This document shows, piece by piece, positions 8,740 through 18,572 of a stretch of 64,000 nucleotides of DNA (the first letter of the stretch is position 1; each line of letters opens with the position of its first letter). Source of the stretch: Mesorhizobium sp. YM1C-6-2 (GTDB taxonomy: Bacteria; Pseudomonadota; Alphaproteobacteria; Rhizobiales; Rhizobiaceae); contig NZ_RCIZ01000002.1 in assembly GCF_003666685.1 (NCBI RefSeq), positions 144,501 to 208,500 of the forward strand. Reading direction: 5' to 3'. The notes beneath the pieces were generated by a model that was given only the letters and a program-made list of their open reading frames with translations, was not told the origin of the DNA and searched no databases. The position numbers were made by a program, and so were the translations under genes.

Positions 8740-8854
8740 GGGCTAAATTCCTGCGGCAGGGTGTGGCCGTGTTTGCGCAAAACGACGGCCTTTTCAACCG
8801 CGATCTTCCCGATGACGGGTGAAGACGACAGCAGCCCATGCAGAGAAGAGGCGG

Positions 8855-9880
8855 TCAAGCCGCCTGGCAGGCCTCAAAACTCTTCCTGAGGCGCTCGGCG
8901 TCGAGGTCGCGGCCGATGAAGACCAGCCGGCTCTCGTGCTTCTCGCCATCCTTCCAGGGACGCTGGTGGTCGCCTTCGATGATCATGTGCACGCCCTGGA
9001 GGACGTAGCGGTCCGGATCGTCCTTGATGGCGATGATGCCCTTGAGACGCAGGATGTTGGGGCCTTCCATCTGGGTGATCTTCTCGATCCACGGGAAGAA
9101 CTTCTTGGGATCCATCTCGCCGCCGCGCAGCGACACCGACTTCACGCCGACGTCGTGGATCGCCGAGGCATGATCGTGATGGTCGTGGCCGTCATGATCA
9201 TGGTGGTCGTCATGCGCCTCGAGGAAATGCGGATCGTTGTCCAGCGCCCGGCTGAGGTCGAAAGCGCCGCGGTCGAGCACTTCCGCCAGTTCGACGCCCG
9301 AACGCTCCGTGCGGTGAATCTTCGCCGCCGGATTGATGGCGCGGACCGTCGCCTCGACGGCGGCGAGTTCTTCCGGCGTCACCAGGTCGGTCTTGTTCAG
9401 GACGACGACGTCGGCGAAGGCGATCTGGTCTTCGGCCTCCTTGGAATCCTTCAGCCTGAGCGGCAGGTGTTTTGCGTCGACCAGCGCCACGACCGCGTCG
9501 AGCTTGGTCTTGGAACGCACGTCTTCGTCCATGAAAAAGGTCTGGGCGACCGGCGCGGGGTCGGCGAGGCCAGTGGTCTCGACCACGATGGCGTCGAAGC
9601 GGCCGGGGCGGCGCATGAGGCCCTCGACCACGCGGATCAGGTCGCCGCGAACGGTGCAGCAGACGCAGCCATTGTTCATCTCGTAGATTTCCTCGTCGGA
9701 CTCCACGATCAGGTCGTTGTCGATGCCGATCTCGCCGAATTCGTTGACGATCACGGCGTATCGCTTGCCGTGGCTCTCCGAGAGGATACGGTTGAGCAGG
9801 GTGGTCTTGCCGGAGCCGAGATAGCCGGTGAGCACGGTCACCGGGATTTGCGCCGGGGTCTGGGTCTGCGCTTCGCTCAT
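8855..9880 (-). CDS. CobW/ZigA-family metal-chaperone GTPase
   Basis: A 341-residue G3E-family GTPase. It has Walker [13 protein letters not shown] near the start, the metal-binding motif GCVCC, NKTD for guanine specificity, and a His/Asp-rich loop around residues 218-240 ([15 protein letters not shown]) that would bind zinc or a similar ion. The C-terminal CobW_C domain is present. The start is ATG 9880 with AGAGG upstream; the longer frame to 9910 lacks a ribosome site. Such proteins deliver metal to target enzymes under limitation. The neighbouring WD40 gene supports a zinc role; no Zur-like box was obvious in the short upstream gap. Confidence 0.92.
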   Translation of the reverse strand: MSEAQTQTPAQIPVTVLTGYLGSGKTTLLNRILSESHGKRYAVIVNEFGEIGIDNDLIVESDEEIYEMNNGCVCCTVRGDLIRVVEGLMRRPGRFDAIVVETTGLADPAPVAQTFFMDEDVRSKTKLDAVVALVDAKHLPLRLKDSKEAEDQIAFADVVVLNKTDLVTPEELAAVEATVRAINPAAKIHRTERSGVELAEVLDRGAFDLSRALDNDPHFLEAHDDHHDHDGHDHHDHASAIHDVGVKSVSLRGGEMDPKKFFPWIEKITQMEGPNILRLKGIIAIKDDPDRYVLQGVHMIIEGDHQRPWKDGEKHESRLVFIGRDLDAERLRKSFEACQAA

Positions 9881-10043
9881 GGGAATGCCTCTGTCGATCA
9901 GACGCTCCATATAGTGTGGCGGGGCGGGTTTTGCACCCTGCGAATGCGATCATGCACGGGTTGGCTCGGGGTATGGGCCGGGTGGTCGAAATCGCCCGGT
10001 TCACGCGGCGCGGCCCGGCCTGTACAAGCGGCCGGTTTCAGGA

Positions 10044-11243
10044 GTGCTGGATTTGGATTCGATCGATGTCGTTGTCATAGGAGCCGGTGCGGCCGGCATG
10101 ATGTGCGCCATCGAGGCGGGCAAGCGCGGCCGCAAGGTTCTGGTGATCGACCACGCGCCGAGCCCGGGGGAAAAGATCCGGATTTCCGGCGGAGGGCGGT
10201 GCAATTTCACCAACATCCACGCCAGTCCGAAGAACTTCATCTCCCAGAACCCGCATTTCTGCATCTCGGCGCTGAAGCGCTACACACAGCATGACTTCGT
10301 TGCCCTGGTCGAGCGGCATGGCATCGCCTTCCATGAAAAGACGCTTGGGCAACTGTTCTGCGACGGCTCGGCCATGCAGGTCATCAACATGCTGACGGGC
10401 GAGATGAAGCGGTCCGGCGCTGCGCTCAGCCTTTCGACAGCGGCCGAGCGGATCGAGAAAACGGACGGCGGCTTCGCGTTGACGCTGAGCGGCGGCGTGC
10501 CGGTGCGCTGCGCCTCGCTGGTCGTGGCGAGCGGCGGCAAGTCGATCCCCAAGATGGGGGCGACGGGGTTCGGCTATGACGTCGCGGCGCGGTTCGGCCT
10601 GCGGACCGTGGAGACGCGTCCGGCACTGGTGCCGCTGACCTTCGAGCCGAATACGCTGGAGCGGCTGCGGCCGCTGGCCGGCATCGCCGTCGACGCTGTC
10701 GTCTCCTGCGGCAAGACGCAGTTCTCGGAAGCCATGCTGTTCACCCATCGCGGCATCAGCGGTCCCGCGATCCTGCAGATCTCGTCCTACTGGCGCGAAG
10801 GTCAGGAGATCGGCATCGCCATGCTGCCGGAGGTGAATGTGTTCGAGGCGCTGCGCCAGGCGCGGGCGCAGAACGGCAAGCAGGCGGTGCAGACGGCGCT
10901 GGCCGCCTTCCTGCCGAAAAAGCTGGCCCAGACAGTCACCCAGACCCTGGGGCAGGAATTCGGCGCATCGACCTTGGCGGAAATGTCAGACAAGACCCTT
11001 CGTCGCGTCGAGGCGGCAGTCAACGGCTGGCGCATCAAGCCATCGGGATCGGAAGGCTATCGCACCGCCGAAGTGACGCTCGGCGGCGTCGACACGCGCG
11101 ACCTGGATTCCCGCACCATGGAGGCCAAGGGCGTGCCCGGGCTCTATTTCATCGGCGAGGTCGTCGACGTGACGGGCTGGCTCGGCGGCTATAATTTCCA
11201 ATGGGCCTGGTCGTCGGGCTGGTGTGCGGGCCAGTACGCCTAG
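10044..11243 (+). CDS. HI0933-like NAD(P)/FAD-dependent flavoprotein
   Basis: A 399-residue Rossmann-fold flavoprotein of the HI0933/YhiN family. The N-terminus has VVVIGAGAAGMMCAIEAGKRG for FAD binding, followed by the family signature GEKIRISGGGRCNFTN, and the C-terminus has YFIGEVVDVTGWLGGYNFQWAW. Physiological substrate is unknown for the family. There is no ATG at the front: GTG 10044 overlaps the CAGGAG ribosome site, and TTG 10053, eight bases after it, is an equally good start that would shorten the protein by three residues. It stands alone between the CobW gene and a MarR gene. Confidence 0.9.
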   Translation: MLDLDSIDVVVIGAGAAGMMCAIEAGKRGRKVLVIDHAPSPGEKIRISGGGRCNFTNIHASPKNFISQNPHFCISALKRYTQHDFVALVERHGIAFHEKTLGQLFCDGSAMQVINMLTGEMKRSGAALSLSTAAERIEKTDGGFALTLSGGVPVRCASLVVASGGKSIPKMGATGFGYDVAARFGLRTVETRPALVPLTFEPNTLERLRPLAGIAVDAVVSCGKTQFSEAMLFTHRGISGPAILQISSYWREGQEIGIAMLPEVNVFEALRQARAQNGKQAVQTALAAFLPKKLAQTVTQTLGQEFGASTLAEMSDKTLRRVEAAVNGWRIKPSGSEGYRTAEVTLGGVDTRDLDSRTMEAKGVPGLYFIGEVVDVTGWLGGYNFQWAWSSGWCAGQYA

Positions 11244-11325
11244 GCGCTTCGGCTGAACCGCTTTCCAAGCCGGAATGATGGAGCCGGAACGCGTCCCCTG
11301 GACGAGAACCTTGCTGCAATTCAAT

Positions 11326-11354
11326 TGTCATCTGGCTGTCAAATGATTCTGTCA
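11326..11354. promoter_or_regulatory. Three TGTCA direct repeats upstream of a MarR gene
   Basis: TGTCA occurs at 11326, 11337 and 11350, spaced 11 and 13 bases, in the 223-bp gap before the MarR-like gene at 11467. The segment is AT-richer than its surroundings. It might be a regulator binding array or part of a promoter; the case rests only on spacing. Confidence 0.3.
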
Positions 11355-11466
11355 TTAGCCTTGGCGGCGACGAAGTCGCTCGCCGGCAAAGGAAATTTAT
11401 GCGCAATGCTTTCCGGTGGGGGCAGTGCGCTCCAAGAGTGTGCTCCTACCGATCGAGAGGTTCAAC

Positions 11467-11937
11467 ATGGCCAAGACGAACAAGGCTGCGACGATGAGCC
11501 GGCTTCACTCGGCGGCGCGCCTGTCGCGCACTGCGCTGGCATCGAGACTGCTGGCGCATGGTTTCTATGCCGGCCAGGACCAGATCATGCTGGCGCTCAG
11601 CCACGATGACGGGCAGACGCCGGGGCAGCTCGCCATCCGGCTGGGCGTGCGCCCGCCGACGATCACCAAGACCATCAACCGCCTGCAGGCGCAGGGTTTC
11701 CTCGACAAGAAGGCCTCGAACCACGATGCGCGGCAGGCGCATATATTCCTGACCGACCCCGGTCGCGAGACGATCAAGGCGATCGAGAAATCGGTGCGCA
11801 AGACGGAGAAGCAGGCGCTGAAGGGGCTCGACAAGAAGGAGCAGAAGACGCTGGCGAAGCTTCTGCAGCGCGTCGAGGCGAACCTCTCCAGCAGCGAACT
11901 CGTCGAGATCGACGACGAGGTTGAGACGGAAGAGTAG
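11467..11937 (+). CDS. MarR-family transcriptional regulator
   Basis: A 156-residue winged-helix protein. The HTH reads TPGQLAIRLGVRPPTITKTINRLQAQGF and the wing contains NHDARQAHIFLT. An unusually Lys-rich helix follows (KAIEKSVRKTEKQALKGLDKKEQK), ending in an acidic tail EIDDEVETEE. The start is ATG 11467 with GAGAGG six bases upstream; the longer frame from 11416 is not supported. Its stop directly abuts the stop of the convergent AraC gene with no spacer. Target genes are unknown. Confidence 0.88.
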   Translation: MAKTNKAATMSRLHSAARLSRTALASRLLAHGFYAGQDQIMLALSHDDGQTPGQLAIRLGVRPPTITKTINRLQAQGFLDKKASNHDARQAHIFLTDPGRETIKAIEKSVRKTEKQALKGLDKKEQKTLAKLLQRVEANLSSSELVEIDDEVETEE

Positions 11938-12816
11938 TCAGGCGGCCGACGGAGCGGCGTTTCGGGTGAGCGCCGCCCAGCGGCCGGGCGTCATGCCGAA
12001 CGCCTTCTTGAAATGCCTGTTGAAATGGCTCTGGTCGGCGAAGCCGGTCGCTGCTGCGATCTCGGCCAGCGGTTCGCCGTTCTCGATCATCCTGCGCCCG
12101 CGCTGAAGCCGGCGCATGACCAGGAAACGATGCGGGCTGGTCGAGAAGGCGGCGCGGAAATGGCGCGACAGCGCGTAGCGGTCGAGCCCGGTCACCGCTT
12201 CCAGCTCGTCCGAACGGACCGGCCGTTCGATGTTCTCCCTAAGATAGTCGCGGGCGAGATTTGCGGCCCGCCACGCCGTCCTACCGAGCGGCCGCGCCGG
12301 CTGGCCCGAATGCCTGGCGAGGCAGCGGCCAAGCTCTGCTACGAAGTCCGCCAGGAAAAGATCGTCGAGCGCCTCGTCCAGCGAGCCCAGCGCTGAAAGC
12401 AGCGTGGCGCAGAGGTCGGTGTCGCTGAGGACGGCCTCCCGCACGAAGGGCAGCGACGTATTCGCCGCTCCAAGGCATTCGGCCAGCACGTCAGGCTCGA
12501 GGTAGAGCATGCGGTAGCGCAGTCCGGCCTCGGTGCCGGCGCCGCCGTCGTGCAGTTCGTCCGGATGGAGCACGATGACCTGGCCGGGCAGGCTGCTCCG
12601 TGCGGTCCCGCGATAGCGGAAGGTCTGGACCCCGGAAAGCGTCACGCCGAGCGCATAGGTGTCGTGGCGGTGGAGATCGAAGGCCGGCCCGCTGAACCTC
12701 GCCTCGATGCGCTCGATGCCCTCGGAGGCCGGCGCCTGGAGGATCCGGTTGCCGGTTACGTCCGCGCACAAACGTCCAAGACCCTGAAAGGCTTCGCTCG
12801 ATAGATCGTCCGGCAT
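11938..12816 (-). CDS. AraC-family transcriptional regulator
   Basis: A 292-residue regulator with an N-terminal AraC-type cupin domain (HRHDTYALGVTLSGVQTFRYRG and LHPDELHDGGAG) and a C-terminal double HTH (IAAATGFADQSHFNRHFKKAFGMTPG). Start chosen at ATG 12816 (MPDDLSSEAF) with GGATGAG upstream; ATG 12867 would run into the divergent gene. It is divergent from the DUF2000 gene at 12846, only 29 bases away, so the two probably share a regulatory region. Confidence 0.92.
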   Translation of the reverse strand: MPDDLSSEAFQGLGRLCADVTGNRILQAPASEGIERIEARFSGPAFDLHRHDTYALGVTLSGVQTFRYRGTARSSLPGQVIVLHPDELHDGGAGTEAGLRYRMLYLEPDVLAECLGAANTSLPFVREAVLSDTDLCATLLSALGSLDEALDDLFLADFVAELGRCLARHSGQPARPLGRTAWRAANLARDYLRENIERPVRSDELEAVTGLDRYALSRHFRAAFSTSPHRFLVMRRLQRGRRMIENGEPLAEIAAATGFADQSHFNRHFKKAFGMTPGRWAALTRNAAPSAA

Positions 12817-12845
12817 CGTCTCATCCAATCGAACGGAAAAGTGCC

Positions 12846-13253
12846 ATGTTCGACACGAAATTTGCAATCGTCGTGCGCGACGATCTTGCCGTCTGGCAGA
12901 AGCTCAACGTGGTCGCATTCCTCGCCACCGGCGTCGCCGCGCAGTTCCCCAGCCTGATCGGCGAGCCCTACCGCGACCGCGCCGGCAACATCTACAATGC
13001 GCTTAGCATCCAGCCGGTCATCATCCTGTCCGCCGACCAGCCGACGCTGTCGGCCATCCATCGCCGTTCGCTGGAGCGGGGCGTGCAGACCTCGCTCTAT
13101 GTCGAGGAGATGTTCTCGACCGGGCATGATGTCCTCAACCGCGAGGTCTTCGCCCGCTTCGCGCCTGATGACGCCAAGGTCGTCGGCATCGCGCTGCGCG
13201 CCGACAAGAAGACGGTCGACAAGATCACCAAAGGGGCACAGATGCACAAATAG
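12846..13253 (+). CDS. DUF2000 family protein
   Basis: A 135-residue protein of the DUF2000 family, which has a fold related to peptidyl-tRNA hydrolase II; the family function is not established. Recognisable parts are the opening MFDTKFAIVVRDDLAVWQKLN and the strand QPVIILSAD. It lies back to back with an AraC regulator, which suggests inducible expression by that regulator. The likely cytoplasmic location follows from absence of signal or membrane segments. Confidence 0.8.
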   Translation: MFDTKFAIVVRDDLAVWQKLNVVAFLATGVAAQFPSLIGEPYRDRAGNIYNALSIQPVIILSADQPTLSAIHRRSLERGVQTSLYVEEMFSTGHDVLNREVFARFAPDDAKVVGIALRADKKTVDKITKGAQMHK

Positions 13254-13332
13254 CGGACCAGAGCGCCTTTTATATTGCCCGGTGGCGGAGAGTGCCGCAA
13301 AAGCAGAGCACATCCCTTTCCCGGCATCAGAC

Positions 13333-14274
13333 GTGAACAATCCGAAAATACCAGGCGATTTCGCGACCCCGCCCGCGGCGATCATGTACATGGTCGTCGT
13401 CTACCTGTTCTTCACCTTCCTCGACACCAGCGCGAAATACCTCGTGCTTGCCGGCATCGCGCCGCTGTTCGCGGTCTGGATGCGTTACGCGTTGCATGTC
13501 GTGGTGGTGCTGTTCCTGCTGCGCGGCTGGCGGGAGCTTTGGCGCTTCCGCGCGCAGAGCCTGCCGCTGCAAGTACTGCGCAGCGGTTTCCTGTTCGGCT
13601 CGACCCTCTTCAATTTCCTCGCGCTCGAGACCCTCCAGCTTGCCGAGGCGACGTCGATCTATTTCTTCGGGCCGATGGTGATCACCGCGCTCGCCGGTCC
13701 GCTGCTCGGCGAATGGGCGGGATGGCGGCGCTGGCTGGCGATCCTCGCCGGCTTCGTCGGGGTCCTCGTCATCACACGGCCGGGCGTCGGCGTCTTCGCC
13801 ATCGGGCACGTCTATGCGCTTTGTGCGATGCTCTCCAACTGCTTCTACGTAATCATGACCCGGCGGCTCGCCGCCACCGAGTCGCCGGAGAGCCTGATCC
13901 TCTATCCGGCGCTGGTTCCCGTCATCCTGCTCGCTCCGACGCTGCCCTTCACGGTCTCGTTGCCGCCGGACCTGTGGCACTGGATCATCCTCCTGTCGTT
14001 AGGCTTCTACGGCGCGCTCGGGCACTGGTTTCTCATCCGCGCCTACCGCATCGCGACGGCGTCGGCGCTGGCGCCCTATCCCTATCTGCAGATGGTGTGG
14101 ATGATCGCCGCCGGCTGGCTGGTCTTCGGCCAGTTGCCGGACGGCTGGACGATCGGCGGCGCCGCCATCATCGTCGCCAGCGGGCTCTACATCGTGCATC
14201 GCGAACATCGTCTGCGCGTGCAGAACAGCGCGGCCCCGAACGCCGAGGACGAGGAACTGGCAAAAAAGCTTTGA
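13333..14274 (+). CDS. EamA/DMT-superfamily transporter
   Basis: A 313-residue inner-membrane protein with about ten hydrophobic helices arranged as two EamA repeats (one around LETLQLAEATSIYFFGPM, the second around GALGHWFLIRAYRIA followed by the PYLQMVWMIAAGWLVFGQLP helix pair). This is the drug/metabolite exporter superfamily; substrate unknown. The open frame reaches far upstream, overlapping the DUF2000 gene, so the start is inferred: GTG 13333 (VNNPKIPGDF) lies just before the first helix, GTG 13282 and ATG 13384 are alternatives, and none has a clear ribosome site. Confidence 0.85.
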   Translation: MNNPKIPGDFATPPAAIMYMVVVYLFFTFLDTSAKYLVLAGIAPLFAVWMRYALHVVVVLFLLRGWRELWRFRAQSLPLQVLRSGFLFGSTLFNFLALETLQLAEATSIYFFGPMVITALAGPLLGEWAGWRRWLAILAGFVGVLVITRPGVGVFAIGHVYALCAMLSNCFYVIMTRRLAATESPESLILYPALVPVILLAPTLPFTVSLPPDLWHWIILLSLGFYGALGHWFLIRAYRIATASALAPYPYLQMVWMIAAGWLVFGQLPDGWTIGGAAIIVASGLYIVHREHRLRVQNSAAPNAEDEELAKKL

Positions 14275-14301
14275 CCTCGCGGCCAAGGATGGCATAAGCG
14301 C

Positions 14302-14322
14302 GTCTTTAAACTGTTTAAAGAC
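14302..14322. promoter_or_regulatory. Perfect palindromic operator of the LacI-family regulator
   Basis: Arms GTCTTTAAAC (14302-14311) and GTTTAAAGAC (14313-14322) are perfect inverted repeats around a single central T. It lies 16 bases before the inferred start of the LacI-family gene. LacI-family proteins bind such palindromes and commonly repress themselves, so autoregulation of the regulator-dehydrogenase operon is the simple reading. Confidence 0.8.
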
Positions 14323-14338
14323 CGGGTGGGGAAGCGCG

Positions 14339-15358
14339 CTGGCACAGAAGATCAAGTTATCGACGATCGCCGACGCGCTCGGCGTTTCCACCGCCACGGT
14401 GTCGCTTGCCCTGCGTGACAGCCCGCTTGTCGCCGACGTCACCCGCGACCGCATCAAGGATCACGCCAGGGCCATCGGCTATATCTACAACCGTCGCGCG
14501 GCGAGCCTCAGGACATCGCGGTCGGGCATCGTCGGGGTCGTCGTTCACGACATCATGAACCCGTTCTTCGCGGAAATCCTGCGCTCGATCGAAAGCGAAC
14601 TCGATCGCAGCCGCCAGACATTCATCCTCTCCAACCACTACGACCAACTCGAGAAGCAGCGCACTTTCATCGATACGCTATTGCAGCTCGGCGCGGACGG
14701 GGTGATCATGTCGCCGGCCATCGGGACGCCGCGCGAGGACATCGTCATGGCCGAGGAGAACGGCCTGCCGGCGGTGCTGATCGCCCGCACGGTCGAGGGC
14801 GCCGAGGTGCCGGTCTTCCGTGGCGACGACGCCTATGGCACCGGCCTTGCCACCAATCACCTGATCTCGCTCGGCCACAAGCGCATTGCCATGATCGGCG
14901 GCACCGACCAGACCTCCACGGGCCGCGACCGCTACCAGGGCTATGTCGCCGCGATGGAGGCGGCCGGGCTGGAGATCAGGCCGCACTGGCGCATTCCCGG
15001 CCCGCGTACCAAGCAGGCCGGTTTCGAGGCGGCCGGCCAGTTCCTGGCGCTCAAGGACCATCCGACGGCTGCCTGCTGCTGGAACGACCTCGTCGCCATC
15101 GGCCTGATGAACGGCATCGCCCGCGCCGGCCTCGTGCCGGGGGTCGACATTTCGGTGACGGGCTATGATGATCTCGAGGAGGCGGCGATCGCCACCCCGG
15201 CGCTGACCACCGTGTGGAACGGTCAGCGCGAGGTCGGCCGCCGCGCCGCGCGGGCGCTGCTCGACAAGCTCGGCGGGCAGTCCGTGCGTCCCTCGCAGGA
15301 ACTCATCAAGCCGGAACTGCATATCCGGCAATCAACCGGCAAGCCCGTGGAGCGCTGA
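14339..15358 (+). CDS. LacI-family transcriptional regulator
   Basis: A 339-residue regulator. The N-terminal LacI HTH is intact: AQKIKLSTIADALGVSTATV continuing into SLALRDSPLVADVTRDRI, then a periplasmic-binding-like sensor domain (GVVVHDIMNPFFAEILRSIE onward). No ATG, GTG or TTG precedes the HTH in frame, so initiation is probably at CTG 14339, with GGGGA seven bases upstream. A start at GTG 14399 would remove most of the DNA-binding helix and is unlikely. Its TGA overlaps the ATG of the dehydrogenase gene (TGATG), so both are one operon, preceded by a perfect palindrome. The inducer is probably related to the dehydrogenase substrate. Confidence 0.88.
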   Translation: MAQKIKLSTIADALGVSTATVSLALRDSPLVADVTRDRIKDHARAIGYIYNRRAASLRTSRSGIVGVVVHDIMNPFFAEILRSIESELDRSRQTFILSNHYDQLEKQRTFIDTLLQLGADGVIMSPAIGTPREDIVMAEENGLPAVLIARTVEGAEVPVFRGDDAYGTGLATNHLISLGHKRIAMIGGTDQTSTGRDRYQGYVAAMEAAGLEIRPHWRIPGPRTKQAGFEAAGQFLALKDHPTAACCWNDLVAIGLMNGIARAGLVPGVDISVTGYDDLEEAAIATPALTTVWNGQREVGRRAARALLDKLGGQSVRPSQELIKPELHIRQSTGKPVER

Positions 15359-16341
15359 TGACCGATACACATGACCTTAGCCGGATCACCGTGCTGGTGC
15401 CCGGAGCGCTGAACGACCACGCCGCCAAGCGCATAGAGAAAACCTTCGAGATGATCCGCATGGACAGCGCGGACCCGGCCAAGGTCACGCCGGAGCTGGC
15501 GGGCAAGGTACGCGGCATCGCGGCCTTCGGCGGCATCAGCGCCGGCTTCATGGATGCTTTGCCGAAGCTCGAAATCGTTGCCAGCTTCGGTGTCGGCTAC
15601 GATTCGGTCGATGCCGTCCATGCCGGCAAGAAGAGCGTGATGGTCACCAACACGCCCGATGTGCTGACCGAGGAAGTGGCCGACACCGCGCTCGGCATGC
15701 TGATCAACGCGGTGCGCGAACTGCCGCGCGCGGAAGACTACCTGCGCGAAGGCCGCTGGGTGAAGGAAGGCCCATACCGCCTGACGCCGGGCACGCTGCG
15801 CGGTCGCAAGGCCGGCATCTTCGGCATGGGGCGGATCGGACAGGCGATCGCGCACCGGCTGGAGGCGTTCGGGCTGCCCGTCGCCTATCACAACCGGCGG
15901 CAGGTCGAGGGAATGGACTATGAGTACCACCCGACGCTGGTGTCGCTCGCCGGCGCCGTCGATACGCTGATCTCGGTGGTTCCGGGCGGCGCTTCGACGC
16001 TGAAGGCGGTCAATGCCGAAGTGCTGAAGGCGCTCGGGCCGAACGGCGTCTTCGTCAATATCGGCCGCGGCAGCACCGTGGACGAGGAGGCGCTGGCCGC
16101 AGCGCTCCGCGACGGCACCATTCTCGCCGCTGGCCTCGATGTCTTCGCCGACGAGCCGAATGTGCCGAAGGCGCTGCTCGATGTGCCCAATGCCACGCTG
16201 TTGCCGCATGTCGGCTCGGCGTCGGTTCACACGCGCAACGCCATGGCCGACCTCGTGGTCGACAATCTGCTGTCGTGGTTCTCGAAGGGCGAGCCCGTCA
16301 CCGCCGTCCCCGAGACGGCGCATGTGAAGGCGAAGCGCTGA
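15358..16341 (+). CDS. D-2-hydroxyacid dehydrogenase (glyoxylate/hydroxypyruvate reductase-like)
   Basis: A 327-residue NAD(P)-dependent D-isomer specific 2-hydroxyacid dehydrogenase. The nucleotide-binding glycine motif is GIFGMGRIGQAIAHR. The catalytic Arg sits in VNIGRGSTVDEEAL, the Glu in DVFADEPNVP and the His in LLPHVGSASV, so the triad is complete. It probably interconverts a 2-oxoacid and a D-2-hydroxyacid in the cytoplasm; glyoxylate or hydroxypyruvate are the common substrates in this subgroup. It starts at ATG 15358, overlapping the LacI regulator's stop, and should be controlled by that regulator. It converges on the amidotransferase gene with a three-base gap. Confidence 0.92.
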   Translation: MTDTHDLSRITVLVPGALNDHAAKRIEKTFEMIRMDSADPAKVTPELAGKVRGIAAFGGISAGFMDALPKLEIVASFGVGYDSVDAVHAGKKSVMVTNTPDVLTEEVADTALGMLINAVRELPRAEDYLREGRWVKEGPYRLTPGTLRGRKAGIFGMGRIGQAIAHRLEAFGLPVAYHNRRQVEGMDYEYHPTLVSLAGAVDTLISVVPGGASTLKAVNAEVLKALGPNGVFVNIGRGSTVDEEALAAALRDGTILAAGLDVFADEPNVPKALLDVPNATLLPHVGSASVHTRNAMADLVVDNLLSWFSKGEPVTAVPETAHVKAKR

Positions 16342-16344
16342 GGG

Positions 16345-17118
16345 TTATTCCGCCGCCGTCTGCACACCCGTACGGGCCAGCGCATGGGCCCGCACGGCGT
16401 CGCCGAAAGCGCGGAAGATCTTCGCCGAGTTGCCGTCGGAGTGCACCCAGTATTCCGGGTGCCACTGGACGCCGACCGCAAAGGCCCGGGCATCCTTGAC
16501 CGACACCGCCTCGACCGTGCCGTCCTCGGCGACGGCCTCGACCTGCAGGCGCGAGCTTGGCAGGTCGATGGCCTGGCGATGAACGGAATTGACCAGGATC
16601 TCGCCGGGACCGAACACGCCGGCAAGGCATGATCCGGGCTTGATCGAGACGGTCTGGCGGATGCCGAAACGCTGATCCTGGTCGTCCGAAACCGGCGCGC
16701 GGTGGTCAAGCGAGCCGGGACGCTCCTGGATTTCGGACGCCAGCGTGCCGCCGAGCGCGACGTTGAGCTCCTGGATGCCGCGGCAGATGGCGAGCAGCGG
16801 GACGCCGTAGTCGATGGCCTTGCGGATCAGTGGCAGGGTCGTGGCGTCGCGATGCGCGTCGTAGGGACCGTTCGCCTCGCTGGCGTCGCCGCCGTAGATC
16901 GACGGGTGGACATTGGATTTCGACCCGGTCAGCATCACGCCGTCGACGGAAGCGAGCAGCCGGTCGAGGTCGAGCCGGTCGCCGAAGGAGGGCACCAGCA
17001 CCGGGAACACGCCGGCGCCGGCAATCGCCGCCTCGAGATACTGTTTCGGCACGGCATGCCAATCGTAATTGTCGAAGTGCTTTACGTCGGTCGATACGGC
17101 AACGAGAGGCTGGAACAT
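16345..17118 (-). CDS. Class I glutamine amidotransferase-like (gamma-glutamyl-GABA hydrolase family)
   Basis: A 257-residue peptidase C26/GATase1 protein resembling PuuD. The nucleophile elbow is LLAICRGIQELNVALGG with the active Cys, and the partner residues lie in VGVQWHPEYWVHSD (His and Glu). The GGD preceding DAHRD and the HRQAIDLP segment are typical of the PuuD branch. It hydrolyses gamma-glutamyl amides and would fit polyamine or amine catabolism, but no gamma-glutamyl-ligase gene is adjacent. Start ATG 17118 (MFQPLVAVSTDV). Confidence 0.9.
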   Translation of the reverse strand: MFQPLVAVSTDVKHFDNYDWHAVPKQYLEAAIAGAGVFPVLVPSFGDRLDLDRLLASVDGVMLTGSKSNVHPSIYGGDASEANGPYDAHRDATTLPLIRKAIDYGVPLLAICRGIQELNVALGGTLASEIQERPGSLDHRAPVSDDQDQRFGIRQTVSIKPGSCLAGVFGPGEILVNSVHRQAIDLPSSRLQVEAVAEDGTVEAVSVKDARAFAVGVQWHPEYWVHSDGNSAKIFRAFGDAVRAHALARTGVQTAAE

Positions 17119-17162
17119 GGATGCCCTGTCAAAAGCCGGGAGTTTTCGTGCCTAATAGATAG

Positions 17163-18482
<1,320 letters not shown>

Positions 18483-18506
18483 CCTCGTCGTAACAACGAA
18501 AAGCCA

Positions 18507-18537
18507 AAGGCCCGGATCGGTCGCCGATCCGGGCCTT
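18507..18537. terminator. Bidirectional hairpin between convergent TRAP genes
   Basis: A perfect 14-bp stem (AAGGCCCGGATCGG with CCGATCCGGGCCTT) and a three-base TCG loop lie between the stop of the binding-protein gene and the stop of the permease gene. Position and strength argue for a shared terminator; the T-run is weak on both sides. Confidence 0.75.
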
Positions 18538-18572
18538 CGCTTGTCAGCATTCCAAAATGCCCGATGTCGGCC

